Below are positions 13,861-20,754 of a stretch of 27,793 nt of DNA, one piece after another (position 1 is the first letter of the stretch; every line of letters begins with the position of its first letter). The notes beneath the pieces are model-generated. The model was not told where the DNA came from. It did no database searches and saw only the letters and a list, made by a program, of their open reading frames with translations. The position numbers were made by a program, and so were the translations under genes. Origin of the DNA: an uncultured Eubacteriales bacterium (GTDB taxonomy: Bacteria > Bacillota > Clostridia > Oscillospirales > Oscillospiraceae); contig URBH01000030.1 in assembly GCA_900546075.1 (NCBI GenBank), forward strand, positions 1-27,793, given 5' to 3'.

Positions 13861-13890
13861 AGCGGGAGGGCGCGTGTCCTCCCGCTTTTT
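13861..13890 (+). terminator. Terminator after the Ig-domain protein gene
   Basis: A 9-bp stem (13861-13869 with 13878-13886) with an 8-nt loop is followed by TTTT. It insulates the accessory block from the rplJ promoter that starts 24 bases later. Confidence 0.85.
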
Positions 13891-13913
13891 CTCAAAAATA
13901 CATCAAATTTCCC

Positions 13914-13942
13914 TTGACATTTTCCCTCCCCCATGCTAGAAT
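13914..13942 (+). promoter_or_regulatory. Promoter of rplJ-rplL
   Basis: TTGACA (13914-13919) and TAGAAT (13937-13942) have a 17-bp spacer, with a TGn extension of the -10 box. The spacer run CCCTCCCCCATG nearly matches that of the rpmG operon promoter. Confidence 0.85.
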
Positions 13943-14050
13943 ATAGCAGTTGCCAGAGACAGCAGGTGGAGTCATCCGTAAGTCCTGCCGAGGTGCGCTG
14001 AATACAAAATTTCTGCGTGTCTTTCTGTCTTGTGGCAGAAGGACTTTTTT
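13943..14050 (+). ncRNA. L10 leader and attenuator of rplJ-rplL
   Basis: The leader carries the L10-binding consensus, including CCAGAGACAGCAGGTGG and GTCCTGCCGAGGTGC (13951-13996), characteristic of the Firmicutes L10 leader. It ends in a classic intrinsic terminator: 14019-14029 pairs with 14034-14044, followed by TTTTTT. L10(L12)4 binding is known to reduce rplJ expression in this family; here the stem suggests control by premature termination. Confidence 0.85.
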
Positions 14051-14069
14051 ATTTTCGGAGGTGAAAATT

Positions 14070-14594
14070 ATGCCCAACGCAAAGGTTCTTGAGAGCAAGA
14101 AGGCCGTTGTCGATGCTCTGACCAGCAAGGTGAAGGAAGCCTCTTCCGTCGTCTTCGTTGATTACAAGGGTATCACGGTCGCTCAGGATACCGAGCTGCG
14201 TAAGCAGTTCCGTGAAGCAGGCGTGGATTACGCCGTCGTTAAGAACACCCTGACCAATTTCGCCGCTAAAAATGCCGGCTATGATTTCTCTGAGGTTCTG
14301 AACGGCACCACCGCTATGGCTTCCACCACCGGCGACCCCATCGCCCCTGCTCGCATCGTCTGCGAGTTTGCCAAGAAGAACAAGCTGAAGACCCTGGCCA
14401 TCAAGGGCGGCGTTGTGGAAGGCTCCGTGCTGTCCGCTGACCAGCTCAACGGCTTCGGCGAGCTGCCCAGCAAGAACGCTCTGGTCGCTTCTGTCCTGGG
14501 TACCTTCCTGGCGCCTATCTCCAGCCTGGCCTTCGTTCTGGATCAGATCCGGATGCAGAAGGACGGCTCCGCTCCTGCAGAAGCAGAAGCCTGA
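14070..14594 (+). CDS. rplJ: 50S ribosomal protein L10
   Basis: This 174-residue protein is the base of the L7/L12 stalk. The N-terminal rRNA-binding domain shows VLESKKAVVDALTSKVKEAS and VVFVDYKGITVAQDTELRK. The C-terminal helix that holds L12 dimers is present before an acidic/Ala tail. The ATG at 14070 has CGGAGGTG nine bases upstream and matches the family start MPNAKVLESK; longer in-frame extensions lie inside the leader and are not used. rplL follows 53 bases later. Confidence 0.96.
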   Translation: MPNAKVLESKKAVVDALTSKVKEASSVVFVDYKGITVAQDTELRKQFREAGVDYAVVKNTLTNFAAKNAGYDFSEVLNGTTAMASTTGDPIAPARIVCEFAKKNKLKTLAIKGGVVEGSVLSADQLNGFGELPSKNALVASVLGTFLAPISSLAFVLDQIRMQKDGSAPAEAEA

Positions 14595-14647
14595 TCGCGT
14601 AACCCCACAAACATCTCACTACACATCATTTTAGGAGGAAATTTATC

Positions 14648-15022
14648 ATGGCTAGTGAAAAAGTCACTGCTCTGGTTGAGCAGGTTAAGGAACTGACCGT
14701 TCTGGAGCTGTCCGAACTGGTTCACACTCTGGAAGAGGTTTTCGGCGTTTCCGCCGCTGCCGCCGCTGTTGCCGCTCCCGCTGCTTCCGCTGCTGCTGAG
14801 GTCGAGGAGAAGACCGAGTTCGACGTCATCCTGAAGTCCGCCGGCGCTTCCAAGCTGGGCGTTATCAAGGTTGTCCGTGCCGCTACCGGCCTGGGTCTGA
14901 AGGACGCCAAGGATCTGGTGGACAACTGCCCCAAGACCCTGAAGGAAGCCATCTCCAAGGAAGACGCCGAGAAGCTGGTCGCCGAGCTGAAGGAAGCCGG
15001 CGCCGAGGCCGAGATCAAGTAA
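14648..15022 (+). CDS. rplL: 50S ribosomal protein L7/L12
   Basis: This 124-residue stalk protein, present in several copies per ribosome, recruits translation factors. It has the N-terminal dimerisation helix (ALVEQVKELTVLELSELVHTLEE), an Ala-rich hinge around residues 37-55 and the conserved C-terminal domain (FDVILKSAGASKLGVIKVVR, then GLKDAKDLVD). The start has TAGGAGGAAAT upstream. Unlike the usual order, no rpoB follows; a terminator comes 24 bases after the stop. Confidence 0.97.
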   Translation: MASEKVTALVEQVKELTVLELSELVHTLEEVFGVSAAAAAVAAPAASAAAEVEEKTEFDVILKSAGASKLGVIKVVRAATGLGLKDAKDLVDNCPKTLKEAISKEDAEKLVAELKEAGAEAEIK

Positions 15023-15045
15023 TCTATCTCATCTTCAAAAGGTGC

Positions 15046-15077
15046 GCGGCCGCCAAACTTTGGCGGCCGCTTTTCTT
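15046..15077 (+). terminator. Terminator after rplL
   Basis: An 11-bp GC-rich stem (15046-15056 with 15060-15070) is followed by TTTTCTT. It closes the rplJ-rplL unit. Confidence 0.85.
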
Positions 15078-15088
15078 AAGCCGGGGCA

Positions 15089-15141
15089 TATCTGAAAACT
15101 GTCAAAATCTGTCCCGCAAGCGTTTTGACGGCTTTCAGATA
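15089..15141 (+). promoter_or_regulatory. Long inverted repeat in the leader of the membrane protein gene
   Basis: Bases 15089-15107 pair with 15123-15141 in a 19-bp stem with one mismatch and one G-U wobble around a 15-nt loop. No T run follows, so it is not a terminator. It lies 23 bases before the ATG at 15165 and no promoter is obvious downstream of the rplL terminator, so it may be a processing site or an operator. Confidence 0.5.
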
Positions 15142-15164
15142 GACCCTGGGGAAAGGACATTCCT

Positions 15165-16079
15165 ATGGATTTTCGCTCTACCCTCTCCGTCGTCGCGGAC
15201 TACCTTCCCAGCGACGTGGAGAACGTGCTTGCCGCCGCCTCCGCCTACCTGCCGGACGATCTGGAAAAGGCAATTTCCGGTGCGGCGTCCTACATACCAA
15301 CGGAGATCGACCTGGCCGGTACAGCGCAGTTCATGCTGTTTTTTGCCGCCGCGTCCCTGATTCTGGGCTTTATGGGGCGGGTTTTTCTGGGCAAACGCTC
15401 CAGTCTGAACCATTCCCTGTCTGCGGCCATGGGCATCCTGTTCGTCTATGCGGTGGCCATTGGGGTGTACACCTTCAAGCCCTGGTCGCTGGACGCGCTG
15501 CTGTCTCCCCTGCCCTTTGTCCGGTTTGCGGGAGAACATCTGTTGATCATCCCCTTCCAGGGGTCGCCGATGACCATTGTGTGCAGTGAAATTCTGTCGC
15601 TGATAATCCTGGCGTTTCTGGTCAATCTCCTGGACACGCTGATTCCCCGGGGGAACTCCGCCGTGGGCTGGTTTTTCCTGCGGATTTTGATGGTATTGTT
15701 CGCCATGGTGCTGCACATTCTGGCGGACTGGGCGTTCAAGACCTATCTGCCCAACGTGCTGGTGACCTATGCGCCGACCATTCTGTTGGTGATTCTGGCC
15801 GTCGCACTGCTGATGGGTCTGATGAATCTGGTTCTCAGCGTGGTTCTGACGGTGGTCAATCCGATTTTCGGTGCGCTGTACACCTTCTTCTTCTCCAACA
15901 TCATCGGCAAGCAGCTGAGCAAGGCCGTGTTCACCTCCGGCATCATCTGCGGCGTGGTGTTCCTGCTGGGATATTTCGGCTGTACGGTGATCTGTGTCAG
16001 CGCCGCCGCTCTTTCCGCGTATATCCCCCTCGCCATCGTTTTACTGCTGCTGTGGTTCCTGATCGGCTGGGTTTTGTAA
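15165..16079 (+). CDS. Polytopic membrane protein with N-terminal 15-residue repeats
   Basis: The 304-residue product has no family I recognise. Residues 11-55 are three 15-residue repeats, each with a Y(L/I)P step (13-15, 28-30, 43-45) and acidic residues, probably an amphipathic soluble head. The rest, from about 53 to the end, holds seven or so hydrophobic helices with few charges (for example FMLFFAAASLILGFM, EILSLIILAFLVNLLD, ILLVILAVALLMGLMNLVLS). It ends in a hydrophobic helix LLLLWFLIGWVL. It is transcribed alone between the rplL terminator and its own terminator. GGGGAAAGGA precedes the start. A channel, CvpA-like or envelope role would be speculation. Confidence 0.8.
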   Translation: MDFRSTLSVVADYLPSDVENVLAAASAYLPDDLEKAISGAASYIPTEIDLAGTAQFMLFFAAASLILGFMGRVFLGKRSSLNHSLSAAMGILFVYAVAIGVYTFKPWSLDALLSPLPFVRFAGEHLLIIPFQGSPMTIVCSEILSLIILAFLVNLLDTLIPRGNSAVGWFFLRILMVLFAMVLHILADWAFKTYLPNVLVTYAPTILLVILAVALLMGLMNLVLSVVLTVVNPIFGALYTFFFSNIIGKQLSKAVFTSGIICGVVFLLGYFGCTVICVSAAALSAYIPLAIVLLLLWFLIGWVL

Positions 16080-16092
16080 AAAACAATACGTT

Positions 16093-16120
16093 ACCCTCCG
16101 CTTGAAAGCGGAGGGTTTTT
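16093..16120 (+). terminator. Terminator after the membrane protein gene
   Basis: A 10-bp stem (16093-16102 with 16107-16116) with a TGAA loop is followed by a T run. The T run also begins the -35 box of the next promoter. Confidence 0.85.
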
Positions 16121-16147
16121 GACTTTTTTCGACAGTTGTGCTAGAAT
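16119..16147 (+). promoter_or_regulatory. Promoter of the GH3 lipoprotein gene
   Basis: TTGACT (16119-16124) and TAGAAT (16142-16147) have a 17-bp spacer and a TGn -10 extension. The -35 box overlaps the T tail of the preceding terminator. Confidence 0.75.
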
Positions 16148-16202
16148 GTCTGTCAGGCGGACATAAACCACCTTCCCATTCCTGACATTTCGAGGTACAA
16201 CC

Positions 16203-17351
16203 ATGAAACGATTCTCCATTTTGCTGATACTGCTTTTTCTCACCGGCTGCGCCGCTGCCCCGGTGGAGACGTCGGAGCCGACGCTCCCGACCCCCACGAC
16301 CGAAGTCCCGGTTCCTACAGAGACGACCGTCCCCGTCACCACGACGCCCCCCGACCCGATTCAGGAGCTTCTGGATTCCATGACGATCGAGGAACGGGTC
16401 GGCCAGCTGTTTCTGGCGCGGTGCAACGCCGAGTCTGCGCTGGCAGACATCCAAGAGTACCATCTGGGCGGATTCGTCCTGTTCGGGGCGGATTTTGAAG
16501 AGCAGACGCCGGATTCCCTCCGGCAAACGCTGTCCGGCTATCAGGCCGCCGCCAATGTCCCAATGCTGTTGGCCGTGGACGAGGAGGGCGGAACCGTCAC
16601 CAGGATCAGCCGCTATCCCGCTTTCCGTTCCCAGTGCTTCCCCTCTCCCCGGGAAGCCTTTGCCGGCGGCGGACTGACCCAGGCGCTTTCCAACGAGGAG
16701 GAGATCTGCCAGCTGCTGCAATCTCTCGGGATCAACGTCAATCTGGGGCCTGTGTGCGACATTTCCGCCGACCCCAACGCCTTTATGTACCAGCGCTCGC
16801 TGGGGCAGGACGCCGCAGCCACCGGGGATTTTGTCGCCGGAACCGTCAGGCTGATGAACGCCTACCAGATCGGCAGCGTTTTGAAGCATTTCCCCGGCTA
16901 CGGCAACAACGCCGACACCCACACCGGGCTGGCGGTTGACAGCCGCTCCCTGCAAGCGCTGGAAAGCAGCGATCTTCTCCCCTTCTCCGCCGGAATCGAG
17001 GCGGGCTGCGGCGCGGTGCTGGTCAGCCACAACATCGTCCAGGCGCTGGACAGAGACTCCCCTGCGTCCCTCTCCCCCGCCGTGCATCGGTATCTCCGGG
17101 ACACTATGGGCTTTGACGGCGTGGTCATGACCGATGATCTGGTGATGGAAGCCATCAGCGACCGCTACGGCACCGGTGAGGCCGCCGTGCTGGCCGTTCA
17201 GGCGGGAAATGATCTGCTGTGCTCCACGGATTATGCGGAGCAGTACAGCGCTGTATTGAGCGCCGTACTGGACGGGCGCATCGATTTTGATGCCCTGAAC
17301 GCTTCCGTTATGCGTGTGCTGAAATGGAAGCAAAGTCTGGGATTGCTGTAA
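16203..17351 (+). CDS. Lipoprotein glycoside hydrolase family 3 beta-N-acetylhexosaminidase (NagZ-like)
   Basis: This 382-residue protein probably removes GlcNAc from cell-wall muropeptides or other glycans outside the cell. It starts with a lipoprotein signal, lipobox LTGC (Cys16), then a Thr/Pro-rich linker (about 20-52). The GH3 TIM-barrel follows: MTIEERVGQLF (60-70), LAVDEEGGTVTRI (123-135), KHFPGYG (228-234) with DTH (238-240) carrying the His acid/base, and the nucleophile region VVMTDDLVM (about 307-315). The usual KHFPGHG has Tyr in place of the last His. The C-terminal domain of larger GH3 enzymes is absent, as in NagZ. Confidence 0.92.
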   Translation: MKRFSILLILLFLTGCAAAPVETSEPTLPTPTTEVPVPTETTVPVTTTPPDPIQELLDSMTIEERVGQLFLARCNAESALADIQEYHLGGFVLFGADFEEQTPDSLRQTLSGYQAAANVPMLLAVDEEGGTVTRISRYPAFRSQCFPSPREAFAGGGLTQALSNEEEICQLLQSLGINVNLGPVCDISADPNAFMYQRSLGQDAAATGDFVAGTVRLMNAYQIGSVLKHFPGYGNNADTHTGLAVDSRSLQALESSDLLPFSAGIEAGCGAVLVSHNIVQALDRDSPASLSPAVHRYLRDTMGFDGVVMTDDLVMEAISDRYGTGEAAVLAVQAGNDLLCSTDYAEQYSAVLSAVLDGRIDFDALNASVMRVLKWKQSLGLL

Positions 17352-17380
17352 AAAAAGAACCCCCCAGGGGGTTCTTTTTT
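17351..17380. terminator. Bidirectional terminator between the GH3 gene and mrp
   Basis: The sequence is an A-run, GAACCCCC, a short loop, GGGGGTTC and a T-run. With poly-A on one side and poly-T on the other it can end both converging transcripts. It overlaps the last base of the GH3 stop and the last bases of the mrp gene. Confidence 0.85.
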
Positions 17381-18206
17381 ACGCTTCCGTTTTCTCAATG
17401 GCTTCCACGGCCGCGGACAGTGCTTCCGTGTTCACCGTTTCCATCTGGCCGTTGTCGTAGGCCTCCGCCACGGCGGGGTCGATGGGCAGACGCGCCAGAA
17501 TGGGCAGGTCGAACTGGGCGGCGATCTCGTCAAGATGGCTCTTGCCGAAGACGCTGATCTTCCTGCCGCAGTCCGGGCAGCGGAGGTAGGAATAGTTCTC
17601 CACGAAGCCCAGCACGGGAATGTGCATCATGTTCGCCATTTTCACCGCCTTCGCCACGATCATGGACACCAGATCCTGGGGAGAGGTGACGATGATCACG
17701 CCGTCCACCGGCAGGCTCTGGAACACCGTCAGGGGTACGTCACCGGTTCCGGGGGGCATATCCACAAACAGATAGTCCACGTCCTCCCAGATCACGTCCG
17801 TCCAGAACTGCTTCACCGCGCCGGCGATGACCGGACCGCGCCATACCACCGGGTCGGCGGGGTTGTCCAGCAGCAGATTGATGGACATGACCTGAATGCC
17901 CGTGCGGGTCAGCGCCGGGTACAGGCCGCTTTCGTCCGCGCCCTGACACTCCGTGACGCCGAAGGCGGTGGGTGCGGAGGGGCCGGTGATATCGGCGTCC
18001 AGAATGCCGACCCGCTTTCCCCTCCGTGCCATGGCAACGGCCAGCATGGACGTAACCGTGGATTTGCCCACGCCGCCCTTGCCGGAGACCACGGCAATGA
18101 CCTTCTTCACGCTGGCGTTGGGGTTCAGCTCCGCCAGCAGGCTCTCGGGCTTGCGATCGGCGCAGTCAGAGCCGCATTCGGAACAATTTCCGTTACAAGA
18201 ACTCAT
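17379..18206 (-). CDS. mrp: Mrp/NBP35-family iron-sulfur carrier ATPase
   Basis: The 275-residue P-loop protein is a scaffold or carrier for 4Fe-4S clusters. Its N-terminus has four cysteines (4, 8, 11, 15), the NBP35-type pattern, lacking in many bacterial Mrp proteins. The deviant Walker A is SGKGGVGKST (41-50). The family signature VDMPPGTGD is at about 148-156, and CPDC (210-213) is the conserved CxxC bridging pair. The start follows AAGGAGC, and the promoter upstream is a perfect consensus. Transcribed alone, convergent with GH3. Confidence 0.93.
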   Translation of the reverse strand: MSSCNGNCSECGSDCADRKPESLLAELNPNASVKKVIAVVSGKGGVGKSTVTSMLAVAMARRGKRVGILDADITGPSAPTAFGVTECQGADESGLYPALTRTGIQVMSINLLLDNPADPVVWRGPVIAGAVKQFWTDVIWEDVDYLFVDMPPGTGDVPLTVFQSLPVDGVIIVTSPQDLVSMIVAKAVKMANMMHIPVLGFVENYSYLRCPDCGRKISVFGKSHLDEIAAQFDLPILARLPIDPAVAEAYDNGQMETVNTEALSAAVEAIEKTEA

Positions 18207-18238
18207 GATTCTGTTGCTCCTTTTTTCTTGATATTTCT

Positions 18239-18267
18239 ATTATAGGCCGGGTGTCGAACTGTGTCAA
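18239..18267 (-). promoter_or_regulatory. Consensus promoter of mrp
   Basis: On the minus strand TTGACA (18262-18267) and TATAAT (18239-18244) are both exact sigma-A consensus with a 17-bp spacer. The -10 box is 32 bp from the start codon. Confidence 0.9.
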
Positions 18268-18285
18268 CCGTCAAAGCTTCATTCT

Positions 18286-20148
18286 TCACGCCTGAGCCTG
18301 CTCCCACTGCTCCATCAAATCCATGAGCGCCGCTTCGGCTTCTTCCTTTTCTCCCAGCAGACGGGTCAGCTCCTGATAGTCGGCGGATGCCGCTTCGATT
18401 TTTCGGTCAAGGTCGGCAACGACCTGCTCCTGCTTCTCAATCTCCCGCTCCAGCCGCCGCACCAGCTTGTCCGCGTCCTTGGTTCCGCCTTTGGGGCGCT
18501 CCTTTTTGGGCTTCGGCACGGCGGAAACGGCCGGTTTCGCTGCGGCTTCATGCTCCAGAATGGAGCGGTATTTCTGATATCCGCAGGGGAAATCCCGGAT
18601 TTTCCCGTCCTCCAGCAGCCAGATGCGTTCGGCAAACTTTTCGATAAAATACCGGTCGTGGGAGACGAACAGCAGCACGCCCTCGAATTCCTCAATGGCA
18701 GCCTCCACCCACTCCCGGGACGCAATGTCCAGGTGGTTCGTCGGCTCGTCCAGAATCAGAAGGTTGATCTTCTCGTCCATCAGCATACAAAGCCGCAGAC
18801 GGGACTGCTCGCCGCCGGACAGGTTGCCCACGGTTTTGAACACGTCCTCCCCCTGGAACAGAAACGCACCAAGACGGTCTCTCGCCATCTGGGGCGTGCA
18901 GTTTTTCTCGTAGAGCATGGTGTCGTAAAGACTCCGCTCCGGGTGGTCAAAATGGATGATCTGAGGGAGATACCCCCATTTCACCGTGGGGCCGAACTGG
19001 ATTTTCCCCTGACAGTCCTCCTCCCCCAGCAGGCACTTGATGAAGGTGGACTTGCCGGTGCCGTTGTCCCCCAGAAGGGCGATGCGCTCGCCCCCCTCCA
19101 CCAGCAGATTCACGTCGGAGAACAGTGTCCGGTCGCCGAAGGATTTTGACACGTTCTTCATTTTGAACACCACGTCTCCGGAGAAATCCCGCTCCCCGAA
19201 GCTGGCCTTCATCGTTCTCTCCGCCTTGGGTCGTTCCGTCTTGCGGATGCGATCCATCCGGTGCTGGATGGACATGGCCCGGCGGTAGAGGGTGCGATTG
19301 TTGATGCCCCAGCCCTTCATCCGCTCCACCGTGTAGCCCAGCTGCTTCAGCTTCGCCTGCTCCTGCTCGTACTGCTTCATTTGCAGGTCGAACCGCGCCT
19401 GCTTTTCGTCCATGTAGAACGAGTAGTTGCCGGAGTAGAATTCCGCGTGGCCGTCGGCGATCTCGATCACCCGCTGGGCGATCTGATCGATGAAATAGCG
19501 GTCGTGGGAAATGGCAAGCACCGTTCCCCGGAAATTCTGAATATACCCTTCCAGCCATTCCACACTTCTCAAATCCAGATGATTGGTCGGCTCGTCCAGA
19601 AGCAGAATGTCCGTCTTTTCCAGCAGAAGGCGGGCGAGGTTCGCTCTGGTCTTTTCGCCGCCGGAAAGGCTGTCGAATTCCTGGGCGCGCTGTTCCGCCG
19701 GGATGCCCAGGCCGTTGCAGACCTTGTCCACGTCCACATCCATCTCGTAGCCGCCCCCGGACTGGAAGCGGTTGGACAGGCTGTCGTATTCCCGCAGCTG
19801 CTCCGCCGTTGCGCCGGCCGCCATGTCCGCTTCCAGCCGCTCCATTCTGGCTTTCACCTTCATGAGGCCGGAATAGGCGGTGCGCAGCACGTCCTCCACG
19901 GTGTAGCCCGCCGGGAACTTGGGGATCTGGGAAATTAACCCCAGACGCTTGTTGGGATTGACATAGACCTCGCCGCTGTCATAGTCCATCTGGCCGGTGA
20001 GGATATTGAACAGCGTGGTTTTTCCGCAGCCGTTTCGGCCGAGAATCGCCACCCGCTCCCCTTCCTGAATTTCAAAGCTCAGGTTGTCCAGCAGATTTTC
20101 TCCGATTACAAAGAATTTTGTCAGATTCCTGACTTGTATATCAACCAT
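18286..20148 (-). CDS. ABC-F family ATPase
   Basis: This 620-residue soluble protein has two ABC domains and no membrane segment, the ABC-F layout of ribosome-associated translation factors. Domain 1 has Walker A GRNGCGKTT (37-45), LSGGE (161-165) and LLLDEPTNHLD. The linker that reaches the ribosomal P-tRNA region is about 245-320. Domain 2 has GDNGTGKST (360-368), LSGGEQSRLRLCM and LILDEPTNHLD. The Lys/Glu-rich C-terminus (about 545-620) is predicted as a coiled coil. The overall shape is closer to housekeeping YdiF/Uup types than to antibiotic-protection types, but resistance cannot be excluded. The start lies 12 bases after the Toprim gene. Confidence 0.9.
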   Translation of the reverse strand: MVDIQVRNLTKFFVIGENLLDNLSFEIQEGERVAILGRNGCGKTTLFNILTGQMDYDSGEVYVNPNKRLGLISQIPKFPAGYTVEDVLRTAYSGLMKVKARMERLEADMAAGATAEQLREYDSLSNRFQSGGGYEMDVDVDKVCNGLGIPAEQRAQEFDSLSGGEKTRANLARLLLEKTDILLLDEPTNHLDLRSVEWLEGYIQNFRGTVLAISHDRYFIDQIAQRVIEIADGHAEFYSGNYSFYMDEKQARFDLQMKQYEQEQAKLKQLGYTVERMKGWGINNRTLYRRAMSIQHRMDRIRKTERPKAERTMKASFGERDFSGDVVFKMKNVSKSFGDRTLFSDVNLLVEGGERIALLGDNGTGKSTFIKCLLGEEDCQGKIQFGPTVKWGYLPQIIHFDHPERSLYDTMLYEKNCTPQMARDRLGAFLFQGEDVFKTVGNLSGGEQSRLRLCMLMDEKINLLILDEPTNHLDIASREWVEAAIEEFEGVLLFVSHDRYFIEKFAERIWLLEDGKIRDFPCGYQKYRSILEHEAAAKPAVSAVPKPKKERPKGGTKDADKLVRRLEREIEKQEQVVADLDRKIEAASADYQELTRLLGEKEEAEAALMDLMEQWEQAQA

Positions 20149-20160
20149 ACTCGTTTCCTT

Positions 20161-20754
20161 TTACCCGATTCCGGATTCTTTCAGTATTTGCTCCAATTCT
20201 TCCCGGGTGTATAACAAATTCAGTGCCTGCAGCATGGCGTTGGCGCTCATGTGCTCCGGCAGATTCAGCTTTTTCAGAAGCGCTTTCCGCTTCTCCCCGG
20301 CGTTGCTCCCACCGGAAAGCCCCAGCGCCATGAGATCCTGCTTGGTAATGCCGCCGGTAGAGGTCGTTTCCTCCCCCTCTATGGTGGCTCCCGCGTTTCG
20401 CAGGGCGGCGAGAATGACCTCCGGGGTCATGCCCTCCACCCCCAGCTTGCCCTCCCGGCCGGGGACGGATTTCCGCCGTTCCTTGCCGGGAATGTCCGGG
20501 ATGTAGGCGTGCTTCAGGTATTTTCCGGGGATGGCGCTTTTGATGTGGTTGCGGATGACGAAACCTGCCCCGTCGGAGTCCGTGAATACGATCAAGCCCC
20601 GCTTTTCCGCCACACGGCGCAGCAGCGCCATCTGCTGTTTGTCCTTAAAAATGCCGAACCCCGCCGTTTCCAGAATGGGGGCGTCCACCACCTGGCTGAG
20701 GGTGTTTTTGTCGTAGCGCCCCTCCACCACAATGGCTTCCCTGATTTTAACCAT
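20161..20754 (-). CDS. Toprim protein, RNase M5-like (DUF4093)
   Basis: The 197-residue protein has a Toprim nuclease domain: VVEGRYDKNTL (catalytic Glu11) and FTDSDGAGF (Asp59 and Asp61). The second half (about 100-197) includes EGMTPEVILAALRNAG and a helical tail, as in DUF4093/RnmV relatives. RNase M5 matures 5S rRNA in Firmicutes; assignment of that substrate here is inference from domain layout. The ATG at 20754 has AGGAGGG upstream; longer in-frame starts lie inside holA. Its start overlaps the holA stop by 8 bp, suggesting coupled translation. Confidence 0.83.
   Translation of the reverse strand: MVKIREAIVVEGRYDKNTLSQVVDAPILETAGFGIFKDKQQMALLRRVAEKRGLIVFTDSDGAGFVIRNHIKSAIPGKYLKHAYIPDIPGKERRKSVPGREGKLGVEGMTPEVILAALRNAGATIEGEETTSTGGITKQDLMALGLSGGSNAGEKRKALLKKLNLPEHMSANAMLQALNLLYTREELEQILKESGIG

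Noticed and set aside
16041..17333. Minus-strand frame of 430 codons opposite the GH3 gene
   Set aside because: It is a composition-driven shadow; the plus-strand GH3 motifs are decisive.
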